From contig NC_134843.1 in the NCBI RefSeq assembly GCF_965363235.1, positions 1,488,001-1,552,000 of the forward strand: a DNA stretch of 64,000 nt. The letters are read 5' to 3'. Position numbers and translations under genes: made by a program. The DNA comes from Mytilus galloprovincialis. Taxonomy: Eukaryota > Mollusca > Bivalvia > Mytilida > Mytilidae. Within the stretch, counting starts at the first letter, position 1, and each line of letters begins with the position of its first letter. The notes beneath the pieces were generated by a model. It saw only the letters and a list, made by a program, of their open reading frames with translations, ran no database searches and had not been told where the DNA came from. Positions 1 to 11,299 of this stretch are shown here, piece after piece.

Positions 1-25
1 AAGTATTATAATAACCCTAAATTAC

Positions 26-311
26 CTTAATTGTGTGGAATTCTGCTTTCCATGGGTTACTGGACACAAGACTGAAATAATACTCTAACTTCTCAAATGA
101 TTCACTGGCTTTAGATGATATAAAACTTTCTTGTTTCGCACTCTTCATAATGATACTTGGTATCTCTTTGACCTTGAACTTCTGTGAAGGTTGACATTTA
201 CAGACAAAATGTCGTAAATATTCTTTGACCGTAGTTAATTGATTACTGTTTTCCGAACTGTTACACTTGGTGAATTTATACAGTTCTTCAGCTTGAGTTC
301 GATGATCCATA
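26..311 (-). CDS. Coding exon of an unrecognised protein, continues beyond the left window edge
   Basis: Reading on the minus strand, a pyrimidine-rich acceptor (ctttaacctttcag) precedes T-ATG at 311-308. The frame stays open for 95 codons to a donor AAG|gtaatt at 26/25. An in-frame TAA lies at 322-320, just inside the presumed intron, so either the ATG at 310 is the initiator with a 5' UTR intron, or the exon is internal and the T completes a codon. The peptide starts MDHRTQAEELYKF and ends NPWKAEFHTIK. It is rich in Ser, Lys and Glu, with no signal peptide or membrane segment. I do not recognise a domain. The splice borders and protein-like composition support a real exon; its product is unknown. 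Confidence 0.55.
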
Positions 312-480
312 CTGAAAGGTTAAAGGTCAGTGATACCACTGATAATACTGTACACCCTCCAACATTTTAACTTTTTCCTGACATCACTGTAAAATATAAG
401 TCAATTAATCAAACACTAGAAATTACTTTGTTCTGAAGTGACAAATGTTTATATAATCGTTTTAAAGTGATTGCAAACTT
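312..480. other. AT-rich flank upstream of the minus-strand exon
   Basis: No reading frame or recognised repeat. It would be intron or promoter of the minus-strand gene at 26-311. Confidence 0.3.
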
Positions 481-483
481 TCA

Positions 484-597
484 CAGTTGCCATTCATTCC
501 AGGTTAGATTTATTGATTGTTGGTTGGTTAAAGTCTCTCACAGTTGCCATTCATTCCAGGTTAGATTTATTGATTGTTGGTTGGTTAAAGTCTCGCA
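484..597. repeat. 57-bp direct tandem duplication
   Basis: The block starting CAGTTGCCATTCATTCCAGG at 484 recurs almost without change at 541, period 57 bp. It lies directly before a copy of the dispersed mussel element at 644-820. Confidence 0.85.
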
Positions 598-643
598 GCA
601 ATTCTAGTTCAGATAAAAAGTCATAAAGTGTTACATATTTCTT

Positions 644-820
644 TTCTCGTTTGAATTGTTTTACATTGTCATTTCGGGTCCTTTTATAGCTGACTTTGTA
701 GTATGGGCTTTGCTCATTGTTAAAGGCCGTATGGTGAACGATAGTTGTTAATTTCTGAGTCATTTTCGTCTCTTGTCGAGTTGTCTCATTGGCATTCATA
801 CCACATCTTCTTTTTTTATA
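644..820 (+). repeat. Dispersed mussel short element, family A (ends in GTTGTCTCATTGGCATTCATACCACATC)
   Basis: The order of blocks is TCTCGTTTGAATTGTTTTACATTG, then CCTTTTATAGCTGACT, then GGGCTTTGCTCATTGTT, then GTTGTCTCATTGGCATTC and CCACATCTTC. The same order recurs near 3505, 9768, 53295 and 56230, with diverged relatives at 6929, 15095 and 35487. I see no coding capacity. Class (SINE or MITE) is not decided. Confidence 0.75.
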
Positions 821-1322
821 TTTACAATGTACATGATATAAATTAGTCTTTCTGTTTTTTTCAGTTTATTTATTATTAAGAAAATATTTGCTCATATCAT
901 TTTGGAGATTTACAATCCTATCTATGGTGGATATGGTTGTGTACTCCAAGAACCTAATCCAGTACATCATGCACCTTGTCCCAAGTTCTGTAACAGTAAT
1001 AGTTGTACAGTTGTAATCAACTAGTATTAATCATTTGTTAATACATGTACTACTGACTACTGAGCATAACGAAACTTGCTAGTTCTCACTTAAACCATCT
1101 ACATTTAGAATATTGAATGACATCTTTGATAGTTTATGTTCAACTTAAATTCGATTTTAAGGACTGAGGACAATTTTGAATAATTATAAAGACATTTGTC
1201 TATTGTTGAATACTTTGGTGAAATAAACCTTTCTCAACTAATTTTAATTCCAATGTAGAGTTGTCCCAGGTTAAAGAGACGGTTAAGAATTTACAACCCC
1301 AACCCCCCTTTCTGTACTGTTA

Positions 1323-1582
1323 CTAACTGATTGTGGTTGTTTGCTGTCTGTTAAAAACAATAAACAATTGTAGGCCACCCTGATCCTTCAACAGGCCATC
1401 GACAGACCAACCAATGATTTCTTGCAACGATTTCAAAGGACGGTGTGAAATCTTTCTGCATGGTGGCGTTTGATTGGTGAATTGGTGACGATAGAAATGC
1501 ACTGAATCAAAAGGAAGTTCAACAAATGACAAAATATGACGTACCAATTGTGTTGAAAAAATAGGTGGAAACAGAATTCAAA
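1323..1582 (+). promoter_or_regulatory. Possible promoter before the candidate exon at 1583
   Basis: The stretch contains TGATTGG and AATTGG boxes (reverse CCAAT) near 1470-1485 and TGACGTACCAAT near 1537, and lies upstream of an ATG with a plausible reading frame. The minus strand has a 74-codon frame here that I take to be a shadow. The promoter call is inference only. Confidence 0.25.
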
Positions 1583-1667
1583 ATGGCAGAGAAGGAAACT
1601 GATTTAGATATTATGGATGTCACGTTTTCTTCCAAAAGGACAAAAGATGCTAAAAAATTGCAGCCAG
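1583..1667 (+). CDS. Candidate first coding exon, unknown protein
   Basis: ATG at 1583 opens a frame of 28 codons plus one base, peptide MAEKETDLDIMDVTFSSK followed by a lysine-rich stretch. It ends at CCAG|gtgtaa, an acceptable but not strong donor. The peptide is charged and soluble-looking. I could not find a convincing second exon, so this could also be a chance frame. Confidence 0.3.
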
Positions 1668-3500
1668 GTGTAATAAGTCTTGATACATGAAATTGCATTA
1701 TCAAAAAAAATTCTGAAGTCATTTTGCTATAGCTTAAAAGCATAGAAATTTGATGAGCAATGAAAAAATAAGAATAAATAATTTTTGCAAAATCTTTTTT
1801 TTTATCTTTTTCATCATAGATTACTGCTAATGCAGCTGTAAAGGTACACGTAACCCCAAGCTCCAATTTGAATAATATGTAAGGAATCAGTATAGATGGA
1901 CCCTGTTACCATGGTAACTATTTCGAACACGCCAACCAAAGGCAAGGCAGGGACATAGGGCATAACCACATAAGATAACATTCTTATATTGATAAGACAT
2001 GGCTGCGTATTTATACATCCCTCACAACCAAATGAATGCACCACTTTGTCAAGGGTTTTACATAGTACGTATACAGGTTGGAAGAAGACCAAGCAATCTC
2101 ATTAAAATACGATGAGATTGAAAACCAAGATGACAATTTTTCTATTCCACAGTGTCACCCATGTAGCTTAAGGCTGTATGATGACCTGTGATTGTTTGAT
2201 TTCTTATACTTTTGTCTTTGGTGGATCTCATAAGTGTCTAAGGATGACGCAGGATCTGCTGATTTTTTGGTAAACATGACACGTGAAAGTCAAATTATTG
2301 TGCAGTGAAAAGGGGAAATGAAGTCTAGAGGGACAAGGAAAATTACATAAAATTGAGAATTGCTTACATACATCATTACATAGTGTATCCGGGATACAGG
2401 AATCTGACAAAACAGTAAGTGGGATCCGGGATTAGAACCCCCAAATGAGACCCCCATTAGTCTCATTGGCATTCACACCATATCACATTTAGGCCAATTA
2501 AAATTAATTGATAGATTTTCATCCCCGCCCGCCCCTCTGAAATTGTCCCGCCCTGATTTTTTATTTTGAAAAATTTACGATTTCCAGAATAATTTTTTTT
2601 TTTATCCGTTACCGGTAACCGTCGATAATTTCGTTTCATTCGAACTTCCTGATTCAAATTTCGGTTTTCATATTTCTTGTTTCGAGTACTTTAAAACGAT
2701 TATGTTGACAAACTCTGCTGCTCAATGTTTACAATATCATCTACGAAGAATAGAGATAGATTACCAGAAGGGCATGAAATATTCAGGTTACGAGTAATAC
2801 GTTGTGTCCAAGAACACAAACCGCGGTATGTCAAAAATTGGAAATTTCTGTCATTAGAAAACCGTGGATTTTTGAAATAAAACACTGACGTTGTGTCAGC
2901 AAATTTGGGCTCTGAAAGATTTCAAAAGTGCAAGAATCGTGAAACACATTGGTAGAAAAAACATAACTGGATTAAAGAAACTGACAAAAGCACGAACTTG
3001 TTAGATCGTATATTGAGTTCAAAAAGTCGGCAAACATATACATTGTGTTATAGAAAGCCCTTAGATATACCCATGGCTATTGGTTTTGTTTAAAAACACC
3101 AAATACCCTTAAAAGAGTCATTAAACAACTTCATGTTTTATAATTCACGCTTCAGTCTTGCATAGCTTGAGAATCTTAAAATCACAACCCTACTATTACC
3201 AACACTGTTTCAGTTCTCATTTCATTCATAATACTTGTGTTGCATACAATTGTAGTTGCATAATTTTATGGGGACTACAAACCATCGCTTAAAAAGTAGT
3301 CCAACTGAAAAGAGAATTTTTCAATGATTTTACCGTTTACTTGAAATAGGTTTCTAAAGTAGCAATTGCATGTAGAACAGTCGTTGCCAATCAGAGATAT
3401 TTATTTCAGAATATGAAAAATTATGTACAATTCTTTATACATGTTTACACATGTACATCGTATAAGCTAATTATAAATTTGCATTTATTTAACCCCGCCA
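1668..3500. other. No supported gene
   Basis: AT-rich sequence with only short frames. A stretch at 2735-2878 (+) reads as a charged peptide before a stop, but it lacks a good acceptor, so I do not call it. Confidence 0.4.
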
Positions 3501-3504
3501 CATT

Positions 3505-3800
3505 TTTTAGGTATGTGCCTGTCCCAAGTCAGGAGCCTGTAATTCAGTGGTTGTCGTTTGTTTATGTGTTGCATATTTGTTTTTCGTTCATTTTTTTTTA
3601 TATCAATGAGGCCGTTAGTTTTCTCGTTTGAATTGTTTTACATTGTCTTATCGGGGCCTTTTATAGCTGACTATGCAGTATGGGCTTTGCTCATTGTTGA
3701 AGGCCGTACAGTGACCTATAGTTATTAATGTCTGTGTCATTTTGGTCTCTTGTGGACAGTTGTCTCATTGGCAATCATACCACATCTTCTTTTTTATATT
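3505..3800 (+). repeat. Dispersed mussel short element, family A, longer copy
   Basis: Starts with GCCTGTCCCAAGTCAGGAGC, continues with GAGGCCGTTAGTTTTCTCG, TTTTATAGCTGACTATGC, and ends GTTGTCTCATTGGCAATC, CCACATCTTC. It includes the left part missing from the copy at 644. The ORF across its left end is not a gene. Confidence 0.8.
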
Positions 3801-5399
3801 CACGTCACAAGAAGGTTTCATATTAAATAAAATTTTAAAAAATAAAATCCTCCCACCCGCCCAATTTTTTTCAAAACTTTGGATGAAAATCTACTAATTA
3901 ATTTTAGTTGGCCTTATCTATATATATATATAGATGAGCTCAATCATTTTTTCAATTATTTGCAGTAGAAAAAGATACAAATGCCAGTTCCATCAAAAAA
4001 GCTCATATACATGTATCATGTACATAGATAAATTTAAAAAAAAAAAGTAAGATCTACAACATATTACAAAGACCTTTAATTGTTATCACTCAATCAGTGA
4101 TCATAGGAATGTGTATACAAAGTAACAATTATATACATGTCACATGAAAATAAAAATCCACACTGAAGGAAAGGAAACAATGATCTTTTCCAAAGGTTAA
4201 TATTATTTGGAAAACAGGGTTTAGTGTAAAGAGTCGCTATAACAGGTGACTTTGTAACAATCATGTACATTTGTAATATACATTTTTTATATAAAAACAA
4301 GACCCTGGACAAGCACAGAAGTAATGACGAGATATGTGCAGGTATAACAGGTATATTGTATGGAATTTATAATCAAATTGGGACTTGTACTTACTACTCC
4401 ACACAATATATATATGTATATATTTATATTATTTCAAAATTCCAATGATATGAATGAAAACACAAAATATTTTTTTATTAATTATAACTATGTTTACATA
4501 TTATTTTATGAAATATTGGTTACCTTTTGTAGCTTTTTGCCACATCAACAGTTTTAAAAACTTGACACATATCAAGTGTTGGGTTCAATATACAGAGGAG
4601 TGCATAGCTTAACAATGATGAATCTTGTGAATTTTAGGTGTTTGAAAGGGATGGTGAATAAAATGTGATTGGTTTTGTTCTTTGGTCGATTCACCCACCT
4701 GATTTACAGTCTTGTGACTTTTATTCTCACTACACAAGGAAACATTTAACGGAAAACGTTAAAAAATGAAAGCAAATTTCAGGAAAAACCTTTATTTATT
4801 CGATTAACGAGTCCCCCACTGATACCTCGAAAATGGTTATCATGTGTGTTGAACATAAGCAGTTTACTTTGAAATTATGACTACTTGTAATTATTTAGAA
4901 GATATAGACTTTTTGTATACAGCATTTCGACCCTTATTTACCATGTTTACAACGAATTTCCTCCTCATTTGGAAAGTTTGTAGGAGATTTGGCTAGGAAA
5001 GTTTATCGGGAATTCCCCTGCCCGACTTCCTTTATCGGAATACTTCGGCATTTTTCCAGTCTTTTCGGAACCCTCTAAATCCGCGGGAAAAATTGTCTCC
5101 CTTTGTATGCTTTTATAAAATTATGTAAAACGAATTTAAAAAAAGATTATTTATTTAAAATTACATTCTCTAAGAGATTACTGTGATATACGAAGGTCTG
5201 GATTGAATTTACAGAATAGAAAATAATTAGCAAAGAGAGAAGAACGAAAGGAAGGATAAGAAAAGCGAAAATAAGGCAAAAATTTATGAAAAGAGAAAAA
5301 AGGGAATACTAGTGCAAAAACTATGATAAAAAAAAATTAGAGAAAATTAACTAAAATATGAGAAATGCAGAAATGAGTTCTTCGTCTTTTGGTACAGAT
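3801..5399. other. No supported gene; AT-rich with short TA repeats
   Basis: TA dinucleotide runs lie near 3920 and 4407. Around 4960-5115 there is a less AT-rich patch containing GGGAAAAATTGTCTCCCTTT. Purine-rich tract 5220-5340. None of the short frames looks like protein. Confidence 0.4.
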
Positions 5400-5716
5400 G
5401 CAGATTTAGGGGGGGCAGAGGCGGATTTAGGGGGGGGCGGCAGGGGGCCAGGGCCCCCCTTTTGAGAAAAAAATTTGGTTGATTATATTGTGAATCACTG
5501 AAGCGTGACGGGAGTAGGTCCCCTCATAGGCAGCCAGTGGGCCCCCACTTATAAAAATTTCTAGATCCGCCACTGGGGGGGCAGGGGGACCGCCCCCCCT
5601 TTTTGGGGAAAAAATTTGGTTGCTTATATTGGGAATCACTGAAGCGTGACTAAAGTGGACCCCTCTTAGCCAGTCAGTGGGCCCCCACTTATGAAAATTT
5701 CTAAATCCGCCACTGT
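5400..5716 (-). mobile_element. Two adjacent copies of a hAT-like non-autonomous element, family D
   Basis: Two tandem blocks each carry, on the plus strand, AATTTGGTTG, AATCACTGAAGCGTGAC, a GC-rich GGGCCCCCACTTAT, then ATTTCTA(g/a)ATCCGCCACTG. Read on the minus strand the end is CAGTGGCGGATC..., a hAT-like terminus. Related copies lie at 13898, 19455, 43760 and 58180. The 134-codon minus-strand frame is repeat sequence. Confidence 0.65.
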
Positions 5717-6928
5717 GGTATACACTATTCCATCGACATCCGATGATTACACACTGTTCGCTTCTTCTCTGTCTTGACCCATACCGAGACAAGCTAGCCT
5801 GACGGTATATAGCCAGTACAACTTGGTACATATATGTTTATATGGTCACATATCAAGACCATACGCTATATTGTATTCCCTCATGAATGAAAAATCAAGT
5901 GAACTACATCTATTTGAGTATCAAATTATTTTTTCAACAAACAATTAAAATAAACAGTTCAAAATATGTGTAAAATTAATTTTACTCTTCCGAAGTTGCA
6001 TGAACCATATGTGGACCGAACCTTTTTCAGATAATTTGAACAAAATATTCATATTCTTATATTATTAATTTTAGATATATGTAGGTAATGGCGCCAGTGT
6101 GATGGTGATGCTGGGTATTACGAGGTTCTGCGCCAGGAAGTGCGTTGGTCGATTCACTGATGTACGGCGGATGGTCACATATAGTCTATATTTTCCTCGG
6201 AGTTCGGTATTTTTGTTATTTTACATTTTACACGTGACGGTTAATTTATGATTTTTAATTATCCAAGTCATTATAAGAGAAGATTTTTTTACCTAAAATT
6301 CTATATTTTCTCAAGCAAAAGCATCTACGTGATTTGTCTTACTCCTCATTTGCTCGCATTAATTTACAACACATTTTCGCTCATTGTGTTGCCTATTTAT
6401 AAAGTAAATCACAATGTTACAATTATGACTGGAAATGCAATAAATATTTATCATGACTAATTTGATTGAAACGCCGGGAATTAAATATCTTCTTCTGTAC
6501 GTCTAAGGTCAAGGATATTATTTATATAAGCAACAACCATTTTATAAGAGTTCCGTGAAAGGGACAAATGGAAATTTGTGTTAAATTTTTTTTTCGTTAT
6601 TATTATTTTTCGAAACTGTTGCCGGCTACTGACATCCCGGCAATTGCTGAACAAAATTGTAACTGTAAATATAAAGAACTTATGAATTCACACGATCTGT
6701 GCGTCTCTCAAAGCGATATCCAGTCCGATTGAAAATAAAATTGTGTTATTTTCTATGACACCGCAGAAATATTTTATTACTCAGAGCTTCTGGGATGATT
6801 CTCATGTTCTAGGATTCAGCTGGATATTATTAAAAACTATATAGGTTCTTCTGTTCTTATGTTGTGCTGTTACATAAATGTCTCATGTTTGGGGATGTTT
6901 AAGATCTCAAAACTTGTTTTCTTTACGT
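5717..6928. other. No supported gene
   Basis: Includes a GC-richer patch at 6080-6200 following a TTTTAG at 6070-6075, but the frame there is short and closed. The 70-codon frame at 6248 is AT-driven. I see nothing firm. Confidence 0.35.
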
Positions 6929-7140
6929 GTCTATCCCAAGTCAGGAGTCTGTTGCTCATGCATTGGTAGCATTTGGTTCGTGCCTGTCATATTTGTTTTT
7001 CATAATTTGTTTTATTATGAATGAGGCCGTTAGTTTTCTCAATTAAATTGCTTCATATTTTTCATAAAGGGACCTGTTCAAACCGATTATATAATTTTGG
7101 TTTTTCTCAGTGGTGAAGGCTCTACGGTGGCCTGAACTTG
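6929..7140 (+). repeat. Diverged family A element
   Basis: Contains TCCCAAGTCAGGAGTCTGTTG, GAATGAGGCCGTTAGTTTTCTC and GGTGAAGGCTCTACGGTGGCC in the family A order. It lacks the TCTCATTGGCA end. Confidence 0.6.
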
Positions 7141-7539
7141 CCTACTATCATGCAAGATTCAAGATTATATTAACCAATCATGGACCCTCAAGGGGCCATA
7201 TACCCCAGATATATAACATTGCACAATGATTATCTTAGAAATGATACATCAGTAGTTCACTAATAATTGTCACGTGACTAAAAGCTGCAATATATAACAT
7301 AATATCATCATGGAATATGACAGGGTTAAGGGTAGACATCAAAAGTTCAATGTAGGATAATTTACTGAGGATATTGATAATATAAACGAATATAAATGTT
7401 AATCTAAAGGAAAACAAATAATATTATAGCAATTCTTCCATGAAAATGTTGGTTTTGGTTATAAAAATGTTCTCCGTACATTTTGGATAATATAATTCAA
7501 AATTCACCAAAATCCGTCAAAATGATTTTTAAACCATCT

Positions 7540-7695
7540 GTCAATGCTCTTCAACTTCGTACTTTATTTGGCCTTTTTAAGTTTTTTTGGATTCGAGCAT
7601 CACTGATGAGTCTTTTGTAGACGAAACGCGCGTCTGGCGTAAATACAAAATGCAATCCTGGTATCTATGATGATCTATGATGAGTTTATATATAA
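7540..7695 (+). repeat. Hammerhead-bearing repeat (family B), copy 1
   Basis: Begins CAATGCTCTTCAACTTCG, continues TTTATTTGGCC, ATTCGAGCATC, the hammerhead core, then CAATCCTGGTATCTATGATG. The order recurs at about a dozen sites in the window on both strands. Confidence 0.85.
7597..7640 (+). ncRNA. Hammerhead ribozyme motif, intact core
   Basis: Stem I 5' strand GCATCA; core CTGATGA 7603-7609; stem II GTC/GAC closing loop TTTTGTA; GAAA 7623-7626; very short stem III in CGCGCGTC; predicted cleavage after GTC at 7634; stem I 3' strand TGGCGT. All core positions that I know to be conserved in hammerheads are present. One A/C mismatch lies in stem I. Activity is not shown by sequence alone. Confidence 0.8.
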
Positions 7696-8780
7696 TTTGA
7701 TCAACTAAAAATTTGGCTCTACCTCGTTTCTTTCAATCAAGTTTTGATTATATTAAGGTTGTTATAAAGTAAATCAAAATTGTTATCATTGTGATCACTG
7801 AATACAATCCTGGATCATCCTAGTAAAAAGATGGATATCCCAATTTCTACTTGAAGATATTGGAAATCTTGACTTAATTTGGATGAATCAGAATTCCAGT
7901 TTCTTCAAGAAGGTATTGGAATTCCAATTTGTACCAGGCAGATTCCTTATCCTAATGAACTCCAATGTTCATTGTAACATACATAATTTTTTCAAACAGG
8001 GACCATATGTATATGTATATATATACGCTATTTATACTTCTATAAACTAAATGTAATTGCATTTTATAATTACTTCATATTTAAATTTAGATAAACCAGT
8101 ATGTCATCTGTTTAAACAATATTGCTTAATCAAGTACATGTGTCATATCAGGAACATATATATTGTTAGATATACTGTTCCCAGAACATCTTGTATATAC
8201 TTCAAACCAACCCGTGCATGTTTAATATTGAATATAAGAGAAAAACTACGATAATGATAAATTATATATATTGAATATTAAATATGTAAATACCTTCAAT
8301 CATTATATGATCTTGACCAGACAGGCTTACGTTGCTCGTGAAAGAGTGTTAAATCTGATTTATTTTGTATAGTAAAGCTTATTGTTTAAAATGTCACATC
8401 CGTATTTCTTTGGTATTGTGTGCTAAGTTTAAGGAATTACATATAGTTAACCAGACTGAGTGCGGACAAATATACGATTTTAAGAGACGAGTGTTTTTTT
8501 TAATACATATATATATATATATTAACCTTTGGAAATTACATGACAAAAAAACTGGAAAAGATATATATTTGCAGACAATTCTTTCATATTTTGGACAAAA
8601 TATGAATTCGATATTGAATAGATCCATGATTAAGAATTAATCTCCACGAATCCTCAAAAATTCACAATAAATGTCATCAATACCAGAACTTAGTATATCC
8701 TTTATATCAAGGAAGATAAAAATGTATTACAAGGACATTGACAAAAATCAATATTCTGATCTTCCGCCTTCTGGCCATCA
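7696..8780. other. No supported gene
   Basis: AT-rich with TA runs near 8003 and 8505. The overlapping frames at 8365-8640 on both strands look like chance openings. Confidence 0.4.
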
Positions 8781-8782
8781 AT

Positions 8783-9070
8783 ATAACACTTCACATCCCA
8801 CATCTTCGGGATAAAAGGAACTAAAAAAATACCTACAAAACAATCTCGATATCTCGATTTAACAAACGTCGGAATCACACATCCCACATCTTCGGGATAA
8901 AAGGCTACAGAAACTAAAAAATATACCTACAAAGCAATCTCGACATCTTTAACAAACGCCGGAATCACACATTCCACATCTTCGGGATAAAAGTCTACAG
9001 GAACTAAAAAAAATACCTACATAATATACTCGACATCTTTAACAAACGCCGGACTCACACAACCCACATC
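8783..9070. repeat. About 86-90 bp tandem repeat, three copies plus a stub
   Basis: CCCACATCTTCGGGATAAAA starts near 8797, 8883 and 8973, followed each time by AACTAAAAAA, ATACCTAC, CTCGA and TTTAACAAACG(c/t)CGGA. A broken fourth start is at about 9063. Confidence 0.85.
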
Positions 9071-9767
9071 TAATAAACGTCAAAACTTTTTCCATTGTAG
9101 AATTGGGAAATACTCAAACATGAAATTCGTCCGAAAAATATGAAAGAAAAAAATCGAGAAGCCATAAAATTTTATTCATAATAGTGTGAATAAAATTACA
9201 GATCGTAGCACAAATGACATCCGCACACATAAAAAAAAATCACACAACTTCTTTTCTCGGGCTATGAGGAACATTTGTAAAAAACATCGATAACTCGCAT
9301 GTTTACTCCCTTTGGTTTAATGCGTATGATTTTTGTTAAATCCACATTACCTATATGATGTAGCTAGGTAGGTACTAAATGTATAATGAACTAAGAATGA
9401 ATATTGTCACTATAAAAATATGATGAATATATAATGAGTGTTATACAGAATTGTTTAGTAATTTATAGAGCGTAGTTTTATATTGCCGGGTTAAGTTATT
9501 TTGAAATATGTTTTGGTAGGTTATCGAAGAAAATTCCAAATTTGATCGTAGAATTTGTTACGTAACTCCCTTCAATATCATTATTACTACCATGGTATGT
9601 TTAAGAGAGAATGCTAATTATGCATGCAGTTAACTTAATTAGTATATTAGATTCATCTCAAGTATGTTATTTAGATCTCTTTCTGAACCAAAAAATCCAA
9701 GATTTTCAACTGAAGATGAACAATGGAATACACTGGGGATATAACATAAATAGAGTCCATGTATCAT
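9071..9767. other. Nothing recognised
   Basis: AT-rich sequence without a protein-like frame. Confidence 0.4.
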
Positions 9768-9920
9768 GCGCCTTTTATAGCTGACTATGCGGTGTGGGCT
9801 TTGCTCATTGTTGGAGGCAGTATAGTGACCTAAAGTTGTTCATTTCTGTGCCATTTAGTCTCTTGTGGAGAGTTGTCTCATCGGCAATCATACCACATCT
9901 CCTTTTTTTATATTGTTTGA
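9768..9920 (+). repeat. Family A element, right half
   Basis: CGCCTTTTATAGCTGACTATG, GTGGGCTTTGCTCATTGTTG, then GTTGTCTCATCGGCAATC and CCACATCTCC. Confidence 0.75.
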
Positions 9921-10157
9921 TCGTCCCAATGTATTCGAATAAAACTAAGTAAGTGGATGTACGTCAACCATTTTTCTTTCAAATTTATATTTAAATGCAG
10001 AGGATAGTTATTACTAAACACTAGTTCACAAGAGCTAATTGGGAGCGGCATACATTACCTTTAACAGCACCAGTCCTCTTCGACCTATTTGTTAGGCCTT
10101 CAATTTCCAAATTTAGGTATATGGCCATTTTCAAAAATATAAACAAATTAAACTGTC

Positions 10158-11100
10158 AATTGTTCTTGAACAATTGAGAGGTCTTTCCTTTTGTAATGTA
10201 AAATACATGTTCCAACAGACGTAGAATGTATTGAAGAGGTCAAGGTCAACCTTAAAAAGCTCGAAAACACATTAAAAATCCTTTATATAAGGTTAAAAAC
10301 ACTAAATTCGCTATTTTGGACATGACCTTGACCTTTGACCTTTTGACCTTTGTCAAGGTCATTAGTCCCCAATGCCATTACTGAAGACCCCAAGGGTCTA
10401 GGACCTTTGGTTATATAGTAAAAGCTGATTTTGTCTTTTCAGAAACCTAAAACAGGGGTTATGCCCCTTATAGAAAGGTCAAATCTCTTTGGTCAAAATG
10501 TAACAAAGTTGCGCCATAATGACCCAAACATTTTCCACTATTTAAAACTTCTGTAATTATAATGGTTTCTGAGATTATCCCATAACAAGGTGTTAGGTCA
10601 AAGGTCAAGGTCAACATACAAATTTGACCTTGAGGTATTTTTTAAAGATACATGAATTGATGATGATTGGTGAAGATCCTAGGTGTCTAAGACTTACGGT
10701 TTCTGAGTTTTGGTGGCAAACCGACACCGGTTAATTTTGATAGGGGCATAACCCTACCAATGAGTCGTTGAATCTTTTCGATCCAAATGTAACGAAGAAC
10801 CGGGGTCTGGTCCTGAACAAATTTCACCCTTCGTTTTTTTTCTACCTATTACGGTTACGGTGTTGGAACGATAACAAGGTTTTTTGGTTTCGGAGGGATT
10901 ACTCCGAACCGACAAAATATTTCGACTCACAGGGTGAGTTCGGGATAGGTATTCATGAAACCAATACAAAGTTTGAACATGAAAGCGACTTGGTTTACGG
11001 TTACGGAGGGAAATTTTGTCAAAGTTTGGCGGAACAAGAAGAATAATAATCAGAAGAAATACAGTAAGGTCTTTCCTTATAGATAAAGGAAAGACCTTAA
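10158..11100 (+). mobile_element. Hairpin-ended bivalve element rich in AGGTCA half-sites
   Basis: The left end holds the palindrome CAATTGTTCTTGAACAATTG (10158-10177) followed by AGGTCTTTCCTTTT. The right end is a near-perfect hairpin, AAGGTCTTTCCTTAT...AAAGGAAAGACCTT, at about 11067-11100, preceded by TTTGGCGGAACAAGAAGAATAAT. Between them are several AGGTCA/TGACCT blocks. The block order and the terminal hairpin sharing its sequence with the left end suggest a non-autonomous Helitron/Helentron-like element (inference). The 71- and 92-codon frames at 10754-11046 overlap on opposite strands inside it and are not called as genes. Confidence 0.6.
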
Positions 11101-11166
11101 TTATACTGTAAAAAAAGAAAAGTTGTCTTTCTTTGATTAAAATGAGAATAGTACTCTAAAAAACCT

Positions 11167-11299
11167 AAAAATATTGTAATAAAGCTTTTATAACATGCAT
11201 TTGTTTGTTTGATAATATACGTTTCACGAGACAAAAATATTGTAATAAAGCTTTTATAACATGCATTTGTTTGTTTGATAATATACGTTTCACGAGACA
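11167..11299. repeat. 66-bp direct tandem duplication
   Basis: AATATTGTAATAAAGC through TATACGTTTCACGAGAC occurs twice, starts 66 bp apart. Confidence 0.9.

Noticed and set aside
2706..2878. Charged + strand frame as a second exon of the candidate gene at 1583
   Set aside because: No pyrimidine tract or AG in the needed phase, and no donor; kept out of the gene list.
10754..11046. Overlapping frames of 71 (-) and 92 (+) codons
   Set aside because: Opposite-strand overlap inside a mobile element with terminal hairpins; no homology recognised.
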